DNA of 55,358 nt, taken from the NCBI GenBank assembly GCA_003141455.1, contig PLMA01000039.1:17433-72790 (forward strand), given 5' to 3'. This DNA is from Chloroflexota bacterium. GTDB lineage: Bacteria > Chloroflexota > Limnocylindria > Limnocylindrales > CSP1-4. A model generated the notes under the pieces. It had not been told where the DNA came from, searched no databases, and worked only from the letters and a program-made list of their open reading frames with translations. This document shows, one piece after another, positions 8,474-17,092 of the stretch (the stretch's first letter is position 1; every line of letters begins with the position of its first letter). Made by a program: the position numbers and the translations under genes.

Positions 8474-9114
8474 CTGGGCGCCTCCGCGGAACGCTCCAGG
8501 GGGCGCGCCGGCACCCCGACGACGGTGACGTCGGCCGGAACGTCTTTGACGACCGCGGCGCCCATGCCCACGACCGCGCGGTCACCGACCCGCAGGTGAT
8601 CCCTGATGATCGCGCCGGCCCCGACGTACACCTGCTCGCCAAGGGTCACCATGCCGGCTACGTTGGCGCCGGGCCCGAGGAACGAGTAGCGGCCAACCTC
8701 GGTGTGATGACCGACGAGCGATCCGCGGTTCAGGATCGTGCCCTCACCGATGCGCGAATGAGCCCCGACGACCACGAGTGGGCAGACGACGCAGCCGGGC
8801 TCGATGACCGCGGTGGGGGAGACCACGGCCGAGGGATGGACCAGGGTGGCCAATCGGCGACCCTCGCCAACGAGCCGCCGCATGATCCCCATCCGCCGCA
8901 CCGGGCCGATCGCCGGCAGAACGGGGAGGTCCGGCTCGAACGCGGCCTGGTCATCCACCCACAGGATCGGTGGCAGGTGGGTCGGATCGGCGCGCTCCCG
9001 ATCCAGGCCTTCGATCCAGGCCGCGACCTCCACATCAGCCATGCGACAGAGGTCCGTCACTTCCTCCGCAAAGCGAAGGGCCCCCACGAGAATCACTCGT
9101 TCCAGGTGCGGCAC
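8470..9114 (-). CDS. NeuD/PglD-like sugar O/N-acetyltransferase
   Basis: The protein of about 214 residues has an N-terminal nucleotide-fold segment (RVILVGALRFAEEV) and a C-terminal left-handed beta-helix made of hexapeptide repeats (AVIEPGCVVCPLVVVGAHSRIG, then AVVGMGAAVVKDVPADVTVVGVPAR). This is the plan of NeuD, PglD and related acetyltransferases acting on nucleotide sugars. It is divergent from a DegT aminotransferase, which commonly makes the amino sugar that such enzymes acetylate. The start is uncertain: GTG at 9114 leaves room before the divergent gene, while ATG at 9141 would leave only 7 bp. The longer open frame to 9513 is antisense to the aminotransferase and was rejected. Confidence 0.82.
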   Translation of the reverse strand: MPHLERVILVGALRFAEEVTDLCRMADVEVAAWIEGLDRERADPTHLPPILWVDDQAAFEPDLPVLPAIGPVRRMGIMRRLVGEGRRLATLVHPSAVVSPTAVIEPGCVVCPLVVVGAHSRIGEGTILNRGSLVGHHTEVGRYSFLGPGANVAGMVTLGEQVYVGAGAIIRDHLRVGDRAVVGMGAAVVKDVPADVTVVGVPARPLERSAEAPS

Positions 9115-9148
9115 GTTCCGGATGCTAGCACGCGGTACCATCGCGGCG

Positions 9149-10270
9149 ATGATCCCCGTCTTCCGCCCATTTGCCGGCCAGGAGGAGATAGACGCGGTCG
9201 CCGAAGTGCTGCGATCGGGATGGTGGGGTCTTGGCCCCAAGACCCGCGAATTCGAGATCTCGTTCGGTGAGGCCGTCGGGGCCAAGCACGTGGTTGCCAC
9301 CAACTCGGCCAGTGCCGCACTCCTGCTCTCTCTGGTTTCGCTGGACCTCGCGGGCCGCGAGGTCATCACGCCGGCCTTGACCTTCGCCTCTACGAACCAC
9401 GCCATCATCCAGGCCGGCGGCCGGCCGGTCTTCGCCGACGTGGACCCGGTCACCCTGACTATCGATCCGGCGGAGATCGAGCGTCTCGTCTCGCCGCGCA
9501 CGGCGGCAATCATGGTCGTCGACTATGCCGGCCACCCCGGGGACTATGACTCGATTCAGGACATCGCTCGGGAGCACGGGCTGTTCGTGCTGGAGGACGC
9601 CGCCCACGCGTGCGGCGCCACTTACCGCGGCCGAAGGGTCGGCTCGATCGCGGATGCCACCTGTTTCAGCTTCCAGGCGGTGAAGAACCTATCGACCGGG
9701 GAGGGTGGCGCCGTCTCCCTGGCCGATGACTCGCGAGCCTTGCGCCTTGGAAGGCTCCGGCTCTTCGGCGCGAGCCGAAGCTCGTGGGAACGGTCTGCGG
9801 GCAAGACGTTCGAGTGGGACTACGACATCGACGAGCTCGGCTTCAAGGCGCACATGAGCGACATAGCCGCCGCCATTGGGCTCGTCCAGCTGCGCCGACT
9901 TCCAGAGATGAACGCGCGCCGACGCCAGATCGCCGAGGCCTACACGAGCGCCTTCGGCGAGCTGGGGTGGCTGACGACGCCGGCCGAGCGGCCCGAGGTA
10001 CGCAGCGCCTGGCAGATGTACGTCGTTCGAGTCGCCGAGCGCGATCGCTTCATGACCCATCTCGCAGGGCACGGGGTTTCTTCAGGGGTCCATTTCAAAC
10101 CGACCCATCTTTACCGTCCCTACCGGCAATTCAGCAGGCCCCTGCCGATCACCGATGAAGTCTGGCTGCGGCTGGTAACGCTGCCGCTATTCCCCGGCCT
10201 CGCCGACAGTTCCGTCGATCAAGTGATCGAGGCCGTTCGCTCGTTCCGGCCGAAGGTCGCCGGCATCTAG
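9149..10270 (+). CDS. DegT/DnrJ/EryC1/StrS sugar aminotransferase
   Basis: The 373-residue PLP enzyme of the fold-type I sugar aminotransferase family converts a nucleotide-linked keto sugar into an amino sugar. Family marks include GLGPKTREFE near the start, TNSASAALLLSL, the PLP-facing VLEDAAHACGATYRGR, and the Schiff-base lysine in FQAVKNLSTGEGG (Lys179). The ATG at 9149 gives the usual IPVFRPFAGQEEID start. With the divergent acetyltransferase it probably makes an acetamido sugar for a surface glycan. Its TAG stop overlaps the stop of the convergent glycosyltransferase in a shared CTAG. Confidence 0.9.
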   Translation: MIPVFRPFAGQEEIDAVAEVLRSGWWGLGPKTREFEISFGEAVGAKHVVATNSASAALLLSLVSLDLAGREVITPALTFASTNHAIIQAGGRPVFADVDPVTLTIDPAEIERLVSPRTAAIMVVDYAGHPGDYDSIQDIAREHGLFVLEDAAHACGATYRGRRVGSIADATCFSFQAVKNLSTGEGGAVSLADDSRALRLGRLRLFGASRSSWERSAGKTFEWDYDIDELGFKAHMSDIAAAIGLVQLRRLPEMNARRRQIAEAYTSAFGELGWLTTPAERPEVRSAWQMYVVRVAERDRFMTHLAGHGVSSGVHFKPTHLYRPYRQFSRPLPITDEVWLRLVTLPLFPGLADSSVDQVIEAVRSFRPKVAGI

Positions 10271-11370
10271 GCCTGGGCCACCGCGAGGACTCGGCGGAGG
10301 CTATTGACCATGGTCAGCTCGTCGGAGAGCAGGGCCTGGCCCGCCTCCGCAATCCGGCGCCGGCGCTTCTCGTCGTCCAAGAGCGCTCTGGTCTCGTCGA
10401 GCAGCCCATCGAGAGGCGCCTCGACATAGTGGATCCCCGGCACGAATGGATATGGGTCGGTCATCGGCTCGGTGACCACGACGGCGCCGGCCGCGAGGGC
10501 CAGCAGCAGGCGCAACCCGACGAAGTTCCCGGGCACGCGCTGGACGTTCAGTACCACCCGGGAGCGGCGCAGGAGAGCGTTTCTCTCGGGACCCCACACG
10601 TTCTCCGCTACTGTGAGCCGTGGCTCGCTTGCAACCAGGCGCGCTAGCTCTCGTCGTCGCCATGCCACCCATGCATCGGTCCGGCCGAGCGAGACAACGG
10701 CCAGGTCGCGGTCGCCCAGGCCCGGGGGGAGGATCTCGCCTGCCACTGCCGCCGCGTACCCCCAAGGAACCACGGAGGCGGTCACGCCGCGACGCGCCAA
10801 CGTGGCCGCAGCTGCTCGGTTGGTGACCACCAGCTCGTCGCAGAAGCCGGCGGCCCTGTCGAGGTCCCGGGCGTTGCGATAACGCTCCCATTCACCCAGC
10901 ATCTCTCCCCTTACGCGGGCCATCGGGCGGGGCAGAGGCACTCCCCGGAGAGGCCGCAGTGGCACGCGGGCCAGCTCCAGAAGGGGCGAGCGACCAACCC
11001 GCGCCGCGAGACCGCCCCCAGACTCGCCCGGGGGTAAGAGCGGCTCACCCACCCAGGCGATGCGAGGACAGCCCGGATGGTCATTGCGTCCCGCGCCGAG
11101 AACGGCCAAGAAATCGCGCTGGAATCCTATGCCGAGCAAAATGCGCAGCCCAGATCGGTCGTCATGTGGCCCGACGACTCGTGCCTTGATCCCGAGCTCC
11201 GCGGCGGCCGATCGCGCGGCTTCCACGAGCTCCAGGGTTAGTCGGTAGGCGGAGTGTCCGACTGCCAGACCGATCGGCCCGGACGGCGGGAACGGGGAGC
11301 CCTCCGGGACGGCCTGATCTGGAGCCGAGCCGCGCGCCGCGCGCTTTTCCGTAGCGGAACCCTCTTTCAC
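10267..11370 (-). CDS. glycosyltransferase-like protein, CgeB/GT4-like
   Basis: The 367-residue soluble protein ends in a GT-B-like C-terminal half: LRRSRVVLNVQRV, LRLLLALAAGAVVVTEPM, and a last segment resembling Glyco_trans_1_2/CgeB proteins. The N-terminal half is divergent and the donor sugar cannot be inferred. The start is probably the GTG at 11370, but the first 30 residues are low-complexity and a later start is possible. Its neighbours (amino-sugar synthesis genes) suggest a role in decorating a surface glycan or flagellin-like protein. Confidence 0.65.
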   Translation of the reverse strand: MKEGSATEKRAARGSAPDQAVPEGSPFPPSGPIGLAVGHSAYRLTLELVEAARSAAAELGIKARVVGPHDDRSGLRILLGIGFQRDFLAVLGAGRNDHPGCPRIAWVGEPLLPPGESGGGLAARVGRSPLLELARVPLRPLRGVPLPRPMARVRGEMLGEWERYRNARDLDRAAGFCDELVVTNRAAAATLARRGVTASVVPWGYAAAVAGEILPPGLGDRDLAVVSLGRTDAWVAWRRRELARLVASEPRLTVAENVWGPERNALLRRSRVVLNVQRVPGNFVGLRLLLALAAGAVVVTEPMTDPYPFVPGIHYVEAPLDGLLDETRALLDDEKRRRRIAEAGQALLSDELTMVNSLRRVLAVAQA

Positions 11371-11805
11371 CGGAACAGAATATGCAGTACCGCGGGTGGA
11401 CGACAGCGACGCAACGGCAAGATTCGCCGCCGCCGCGGGTGGACAACCTGCCGATAACGGTGGATAACCGAATGCGCGTGTGGAGAAACGGGGCCCCGGG
11501 ACGCGACCCGTCCGGTCCCGCCGGCGTGATCGCGGGCGCTGTGACCCGGTCGCTTACGCCTCGCCTGAGACCGTCAACCGGTCCGTCCCCGATTCGACGA
11601 GAGACGTCCACCGCTGAGGGAGACTACTCCACTAGTCTGCCCAGCGTGGCCGTGCGGCAGACCCACATCCTCCACACCATTACTACGATGATGACGAGAT
11701 GAGAAGATAGATAGACAATCCACCTAGAGTAGGATCAGCGTCCGTCACCCAAACGACTACCCTCACTCTCTGCCCGCCTCGCCGACTCAGGGGAGTAAAG
11801 CCGAA
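11371..11805. other. oriC: probable oriC region with DnaA-box cluster
   Basis: This 435-bp gap upstream of dnaN has no gene. It holds near-consensus DnaA boxes, all in one orientation (minus-strand reading): TCGTCCACC (11395-11403), TTGTCCACC (11438-11446), TTATCCACC (11459-11467) and TTCTCCACA (11479-11487). The last three start 21 and 20 bp apart, about two helical turns. Downstream, 11676-11722 is A+T-rich for this genome, with GATGATGACGAGATGAG and AGATAGATAGA runs, and could be the unwinding element. No comparable cluster occurs between rpmH and dnaA. Assignment rests on motif reading and position only. Confidence 0.65.
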
Positions 11806-12924
11806 GTGAAACTCTCGGTCCTGCAGGAGAACCTGGCTCGAGGTCTCCAGGTCGTCAGTCGAGCCGTCTCGACCCGGAGCACTCTACCGGTCCTCAACAA
11901 CGTTCTGCTTCGCACTGAAGACGGTGGCCTGAAGCTGACCGCCACCAACCTCGAGATCGGGATCACGTACTGGGTGCCGGGCAAGATCGACACGGGCGGC
12001 TCGATGACCGTCCCTGCCCGCCTGTTGACGGACATAGTCACCGGACTGCCGGCGAACGAGCGAGTCGAGCTCGAGCTGCAGGCCCAGGAGATGCTCCACA
12101 TCAAGGCCGGCCGCCTCGAGACCCACGTCAAAGGGATCGACGCCGAGGAGTTCCCGGCGATTCCCACGGCCGGCGAGCGACCAACGACGCGCGTGCCGCA
12201 GAACATCCTGCGGGTAGCGCTGGGCGAGGTGACCTTCGCGGCCGCGACCGATGAGGCCCGACCGATCCTGACCGGCGTTCTGGCTCACTTCGAGGGAGAC
12301 AGGCTGACGCTGGCGGCAGCGGACAACTACCGGATCGCCGTCAAGACGATCACGGTCCTCGACCCGGTGGAGGAGACGAGCCTGGTGGTCCCCGCTCGAT
12401 CTCTGCACGAGCTCTCGCGAGTCCTCTCCGACACGGACGAGCCCGTCGACATCGTGCTGTCGCCAAGCCGAAACCAGGTCCTCTTCCACATGGAGGGGAT
12501 AGACGTCGTCAGCCGCCTGATCGATGGCCAGTTCCCGAACTACCAGCAGGTTCTGCCAAAGGGGTTCACGACCAAGGCCACGGTCGACCGTGACCAGCTG
12601 CTCAAGGCAGTCCGACTTGCAAGCCTGATCGCCAGCTCATCGGCGAACATCGTCAAGCTGCAGGTCGGCAAGGACGCCGAGATCGGCCTGACGGTAAGCG
12701 CGGCCACGGACGTCGGCGACAACCGCAGCGAAGTGGAGGCAGTTGTAGAAGGCGACGGCACCACGATCGCCTTCAACGCCCGCTACCTCCTTGACGTCCT
12801 AATGAACGTGGACGCCGAGCAATTCTCCCTGGAGCTCAATGGGCCCCTTTCGCCGGGCGTCTTCCGGCCGGTCGGCGACGGACAGTATGTGCACGTCGTT
12901 ATGCCGGTCAAGACGACCTCGTAG
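11806..12924 (+). CDS. dnaN: DNA polymerase III beta subunit (sliding clamp)
   Basis: The clamp is a ring of two DnaN subunits that tethers the polymerase to DNA. The 372 residues fit the three-domain clamp: MKLSVLQENLARGLQVVSRAV at the start, PARLLTDIVTGLP and LPTA-like EEFPAIPT in domain 1, RPILTGVL and DNYRIAVKT in domain 2, and the C-terminal PVGDGQYVHVVMPVK, which shapes the partner-binding pocket. It starts with GTG behind GGGAG. recF follows 6 bp downstream, so dnaN-recF-dciA form one operon immediately right of the probable origin. Confidence 0.97.
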   Translation: MKLSVLQENLARGLQVVSRAVSTRSTLPVLNNVLLRTEDGGLKLTATNLEIGITYWVPGKIDTGGSMTVPARLLTDIVTGLPANERVELELQAQEMLHIKAGRLETHVKGIDAEEFPAIPTAGERPTTRVPQNILRVALGEVTFAAATDEARPILTGVLAHFEGDRLTLAAADNYRIAVKTITVLDPVEETSLVVPARSLHELSRVLSDTDEPVDIVLSPSRNQVLFHMEGIDVVSRLIDGQFPNYQQVLPKGFTTKATVDRDQLLKAVRLASLIASSSANIVKLQVGKDAEIGLTVSAATDVGDNRSEVEAVVEGDGTTIAFNARYLLDVLMNVDAEQFSLELNGPLSPGVFRPVGDGQYVHVVMPVKTTS

Positions 12925-12930
12925 GAGCAG

Positions 12931-14196
12931 CTGATCTCCGACGCTCAACCTGTCGCGGCTCCCAACCGGCCGCCGACGCTCATCCGCTCCCTGACCATCC
13001 GCAACCTGCGGGGCTACGCCGCGCTTGACCTGGAGCTAGGTCCGGGACCTCAGCTGGTGTGGGGCCCGAATGCCGCCGGCAAGACCACGCTGTTGGAGGC
13101 GGTCGTTCTCCTGGGGCTGGGCCGCTCGCACAGGACCGCCGCTGACTCTGAGTTGATCCGCTGGGGCGCCGACTATCTTCGCGTCGAGGGAGTGATGGCG
13201 CCGGTATCCGGCTCGGGCCAGGCGGCCGCCCGGACCATCGCGCGGGTCGACCCCGGGCCGGCCGTTGAGAGCGGCGGAGCGGCGAGCGAGCCGGAGGCGG
13301 CTCCATACGGAGTCGCTTTGGAAGTCGCACTCCAGGCAGGCGGCGGCCGGAAGAGGATCCAGATAAACGGCGTTCCCCGTCGCCCGGCCGCCCTGGCGGA
13401 GCATCTGCGGGCCGTGCTCTTTGCCCCCGAGGAGATGCTGCTGGTGATCGGCCCGCCGAGCCTGCGTCGCGCCGCTCTGGATGGACTGACCGCGCCCCAC
13501 GACCCGCGCTACGTCTCAAACATCGCGACCTACACGCGGGCACTCCAGCAGCGCAACGGCCTCCTGCGGGCGATTCGGGAGGGCGAGGGGGATCGAGACC
13601 AGCTGCGCCTCTGGGACGAGCCATTCCTGGCAGCCGGTTCGGCAATCGTGGCCGCGCGGCTGCACCTCCTGGAGATGCTTGCGGGGCCGCTGGCGGCCGC
13701 CCACCGCGAGATCGCGCCGGGCGAGGAGCGGCTGACGATTGGGTACTCCACGAACGCCCCGCTGCTTCCCGGAGAAGGGCCACGCGACGCGCTAACCAGG
13801 CGACTTGCGGAGACGGGGGAGAAGGAAGCCTGGAACGGGAGCACTCTCGTCGGGCCGCACCGCGACGACCTCGTCTTCAGCATGGCGGGTCGCGACCTGA
13901 CCACTTTCGCTTCGCGTGGACAGCAGCGGACCGCGATCCTCGCCTTGAAGCTGGCCGAGCTGGATCTGCTCACGCTCCTGGACGGCCGGCCGCCGCTGCT
14001 CCTCCTCGACGATGTTTTCAGCGAGCTGGATTCGGCCCGGCGCGGCCACCTGGTCCGCCGGATCGCGGAGCTGCCCCAGGCTCTTATCACGACGACGGAT
14101 CCGGCCGACATCGACCCGGAGCTGCGCCGCCGGGCTCGGCCATGGCATGTTGTGCCCGAGGAGTCCGGAGCGCGGGTAGTGGAGGGAGAGGCGTGA
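12931..14196 (+). CDS. recF: DNA replication and repair protein RecF
   Basis: RecF is an ABC-type ATPase that helps load RecA at gapped DNA. The protein of about 421 residues shows SLTIRNLRGYAALDLELG, Walker A GPNAAGKTT (about 45-52), the RecF-specific FAPEEMLLVIGPPSLRR, the signature TFASRGQQRT, and Walker B LLLLDDVFSELD. Between the dnaN stop (12924) and Walker A there is no in-frame ATG, GTG or TTG, although the first beta strand and loop clearly lie there. I placed the start at CTG 12931, three bases after GGAG; ATC at 12934 has better spacing, and CTG at 12991 would be unusually short. The stop overlaps the next start (GTGA). Confidence 0.9.
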   Translation: MISDAQPVAAPNRPPTLIRSLTIRNLRGYAALDLELGPGPQLVWGPNAAGKTTLLEAVVLLGLGRSHRTAADSELIRWGADYLRVEGVMAPVSGSGQAAARTIARVDPGPAVESGGAASEPEAAPYGVALEVALQAGGGRKRIQINGVPRRPAALAEHLRAVLFAPEEMLLVIGPPSLRRAALDGLTAPHDPRYVSNIATYTRALQQRNGLLRAIREGEGDRDQLRLWDEPFLAAGSAIVAARLHLLEMLAGPLAAAHREIAPGEERLTIGYSTNAPLLPGEGPRDALTRRLAETGEKEAWNGSTLVGPHRDDLVFSMAGRDLTTFASRGQQRTAILALKLAELDLLTLLDGRPPLLLLDDVFSELDSARRGHLVRRIAELPQALITTTDPADIDPELRRRARPWHVVPEESGARVVEGEA

Positions 14197-14636
14197 GCGG
14201 AGGACACGACCGGCCGAGCGAGCCGGGGCGGGGGCGCCGGGGGCGCCTCTCCGTGAGGGGTGGAATTCCTCGGGAGGAGAACGCCGACCATCGAAGCGGT
14301 GAAAGTCCGGCCGACGACCGCCCGGAGGGCGCACCTCGAGGCATGGAGCGACTAGCCGATCTGCTGCCGCGGATCGCCCGCGAGCACGGTCTGGAAGAGC
14401 AGCTGGATCAGGCACGCGCCGCCGTGGCCTGGGACCGGATCGTTGCCGATCGAGTGCCGGCGGCCGTCGGAGCGTGCCGTCTGATCGACCTGCGCCAGGA
14501 TGTGGCGACAATCGAGATCGACATGCCGATCGTGGCCCAGGAGATCCGTCTCCGGACGCCGGAACTCCTGGCCGCTCTCCGTGCGACCGTCAGAACCCCT
14601 ATCCGCCAACTCCGCTTGACGACGCGCCACGTATAA
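14193..14636 (+). CDS. dciA: DciA/DUF721 helicase-loader family protein
   Basis: The 147-residue protein has a disordered Gly/Arg-rich N-terminus (about 1-50) and a DUF721 domain with LADLLPRIAREHGLEEQL, VAWDRIVADRVPAA and ATIEIDMPIVAQEIRLRTPELL. DUF721 proteins of the DciA type interact with the replicative helicase DnaB in bacteria lacking DnaC/DnaI, and they often sit behind recF as here. The GTG start overlaps the recF stop and has GGAGGGAG just upstream. A TATAAT lies across its stop codon (14632-14637), but I see no matching -35 box. Confidence 0.85.
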   Translation: MSGGHDRPSEPGRGRRGRLSVRGGIPREENADHRSGESPADDRPEGAPRGMERLADLLPRIAREHGLEEQLDQARAAVAWDRIVADRVPAAVGACRLIDLRQDVATIEIDMPIVAQEIRLRTPELLAALRATVRTPIRQLRLTTRHV

Positions 14637-14743
14637 TCCCCACCTGCGAACGCCGGTCCGGCCGCCTGGGAAGCGGCCGGGTCTCAAAGGGCGCCACCAG
14701 TCCGTCGTAATCCCGCCACTATTCCCGCCGCTAGCAGCCGCCA

Positions 14744-17035
14744 ATGGCACTCCGCCTGCAGATGAACCTCGGCCTTGTGGCCGAGTCACAACGACTACCC
14801 GACTCCGCTGACACGGTCATCGTGGTCGAGCCGAACATCGGCTCCACCTCTCGCACCAAAGGGAGTCTTTTCCTGCTCGTCACGGGGGCCGGCGGGAGGA
14901 AGCTCCGCGAGGCGACCAAGATCATCGCCGATCGCGTTCGGGAGGATTACTACTACGACCTTTCGGCCGGCATCTCCGCCTGTCTGCGAAAGGCCGTCCG
15001 CAACGCCAACAACGTCCTCCTGCACTCACCCGAGCGTCCGACCGTCGTCGCTGGTGAGTCGCCGCCGATCGGGCTGGCCCTGGCCGTCGTCCGAGGCAAC
15101 GAACTCTACGTGGCGACCCTCGGTCCGGCCGAGGCCTATCTGATCCGGCAGGCCAGGCTGCTGACCCTCCCCGATACCAGCCCGGAGAGCGGCCTTCCGG
15201 ACGAAGGTGCCGATGGGCCCGAGATCTGGCACGGTGAGATCACGATGGGCGACTGCCTCATCCTCATCTCGCCGAACGTGACCCGACGCATCGGCCTCGG
15301 GCCGATCCAGGACACCGTGGGCCAGCTCCACCCACAGGGCGCGGTCGATGAGATCCATCGCCAATTCGGCTCGGGCAGCCTGGGCAGCACGGGTGGAGAC
15401 GGCCTCATCGTCGTCGAAGCCACCGAAGTGGCCTCCACGCACAGAGCCCAGCCACTCAAGCCGGTCTGGCCCAGCGACTCGCGCGCCGGAGCGCCGGAGC
15501 GCTCGCCGATCCCGCTGGCAGACACCGTCGTGGGCGGCATGGCGGCCGTCCAGAGTACGGCCCGCCACGCCCAGGCCACGGCCGACGGCTGGATGCGGCG
15601 AGGCGCCTACAGTCTCTTCGACCGGATGCCGCAGAGGGCGATGTCGCGCGGCCGGGTGACGCCCATGACCGTCCGCCGGGAGCGCCAGCAAAGAGCTGCA
15701 CTCGCGGTCATCGGCCTGCTGGCGGTCATCGGCCTCGTCGGCACGAGCATGTGGTTCTTCGCGGGCGCCAACAAGACGGACAACATCGACTCCCGGCAGC
15801 GAGCCGAGCAGGCGTACGCGCGTGCCCAGTCGGACCTCGACCAGGTCTACGGCAATGGCCGCGACCTCATGACGAGCAACCCGGACAAGGCCGCCGGGAT
15901 CCTCAAAGACGCCTACGCGAAACTCCAGGAAGCGCAGGACAACAGCTACCCCGCGGCCAAGCTGGCCGACTCACGGACGCAGGTCGTGGCGGGCTTAAAC
16001 CGCTACTACCACGTCACGACGATCCAGCCGACTCAGGTCGCGTCGTTCACCACGGACGACCTCGCGGGCGCCGTGCTCGGTCCTGACGGCGCCGCCTACG
16101 TGATCGACACGACGGAGTCGGCCGTGTATTGGGTCAACCTCCAGACGGGGACCAAGCTGCGCATCCTGCGAGCGGGCCAGGAGGTGCAGGGCGGCATCGT
16201 GGGCAACCCGCGCGTCCTTGCCACGGGCGGTCAGGACGTCCTGATCCTCGACGACTTCAACTCGGTCTGGCGCTGGAGACCCGCGGCCACTGACAAGACC
16301 GGCCGCGGCTCGCCGATCAAGCTCAACATCCCCGACAGCGTCACCTGGGGCCTGGGCCCCCGTGCCCTTGGCACTTTCATCATCAACTCGCAGCTCGGCC
16401 AGTACAACCTGTACGTCGTCGTCCCCAGCGCCGGTCAGATCCTGAAGTACCCGCCCGCAACGGACGGCAGCAGCTTTCCGCAGGCGGCCCGGGCCAACTA
16501 CCTGAGCGTGTCCCAGGATCTCACCAACGTCGACGACATGTACGTCGACGGCAAGATCTACCTCGTCGACAAGGGCAAGATCGTCCAGTGGGAGGGCGGC
16601 CAGAGCAAGAGCTGGGCGCCGGACAAGCCGGGCGTACGAACCGGTGAGAAGGATGGCGATGCCCTTCTGCGACCTAAGGGCCCGTCCTACACTCGCCTGA
16701 CCGCCGACAACCCGACCCAGGATCAGGGCACGTTCTACGCCTACGATGGCGTGTACCGGCGCATCGTCGCCTTCAAGAAGAGCGACGGAACTTTCGTCGG
16801 ACAGTACATGGTCCCGCCCACGTCGCCGTTGCTGTCGGCCCTGAAGGGCCTGTTCGTGACAACGGGGACCGGAGGCACGAACCCGGTTCTCTATTGGGTC
16901 GAGAGCGGTCGCCTGTACAGCGCCTCCCTCAATCCGTCGGCAACCCCGACGACCCAGGCGTCGGCGAGTCTGAGCCCATCGCCGACGCTCTCCGGCTCGG
17001 CCGGGCCAACCGCCAGCCCGTCCACGAAGCCCTGA
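14744..17035 (+). CDS. membrane protein with PPM-phosphatase-like and beta-propeller-like parts
   Basis: The 763-residue protein has three parts. Residues 1-225 resemble a PPM/PP2C fold (GSLFLLVTGAGGRKLREATKI, VRGNELYVATLGPAEAYLIR, GDCLILISPNVTRRIG), but the metal-binding Asp-Gly pairs are not evident, so it may be a pseudophosphatase. A basic linker and one membrane helix follow near 322-342 (AALAVIGLLAVIGLVGTSMWF). The outside part has a helical stretch (about 350-415), repeated beta segments of propeller type, and a Ser/Thr/Pro-rich tail. The layout suggests an envelope sensor or scaffold linking cytoplasmic and outer signals. It lies between dciA and a bifunctional-nuclease gene; no kinase gene is nearby. 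Function unknown. Confidence 0.65.
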   Translation: MALRLQMNLGLVAESQRLPDSADTVIVVEPNIGSTSRTKGSLFLLVTGAGGRKLREATKIIADRVREDYYYDLSAGISACLRKAVRNANNVLLHSPERPTVVAGESPPIGLALAVVRGNELYVATLGPAEAYLIRQARLLTLPDTSPESGLPDEGADGPEIWHGEITMGDCLILISPNVTRRIGLGPIQDTVGQLHPQGAVDEIHRQFGSGSLGSTGGDGLIVVEATEVASTHRAQPLKPVWPSDSRAGAPERSPIPLADTVVGGMAAVQSTARHAQATADGWMRRGAYSLFDRMPQRAMSRGRVTPMTVRRERQQRAALAVIGLLAVIGLVGTSMWFFAGANKTDNIDSRQRAEQAYARAQSDLDQVYGNGRDLMTSNPDKAAGILKDAYAKLQEAQDNSYPAAKLADSRTQVVAGLNRYYHVTTIQPTQVASFTTDDLAGAVLGPDGAAYVIDTTESAVYWVNLQTGTKLRILRAGQEVQGGIVGNPRVLATGGQDVLILDDFNSVWRWRPAATDKTGRGSPIKLNIPDSVTWGLGPRALGTFIINSQLGQYNLYVVVPSAGQILKYPPATDGSSFPQAARANYLSVSQDLTNVDDMYVDGKIYLVDKGKIVQWEGGQSKSWAPDKPGVRTGEKDGDALLRPKGPSYTRLTADNPTQDQGTFYAYDGVYRRIVAFKKSDGTFVGQYMVPPTSPLLSALKGLFVTTGTGGTNPVLYWVESGRLYSASLNPSATPTTQASASLSPSPTLSGSAGPTASPSTKP

Positions 17036-17092
17036 CCGCACTCCGGGCCCGGCCGGTCTGCAATTCCTCGGGTTCGGGGCGATAATCGGCCA

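Noticed and set aside
9115-9513. N-terminal extension of the NeuD-like acetyltransferase
   Set aside because: It would run antisense into the DegT gene and has no domain similarity.
14616-14637. TTGACG and TATAAT as a promoter for the 14744 gene
   Set aside because: The boxes are only 10 bp apart, too close for sigma-70. The TATAAT overlaps the dciA stop and may be chance.
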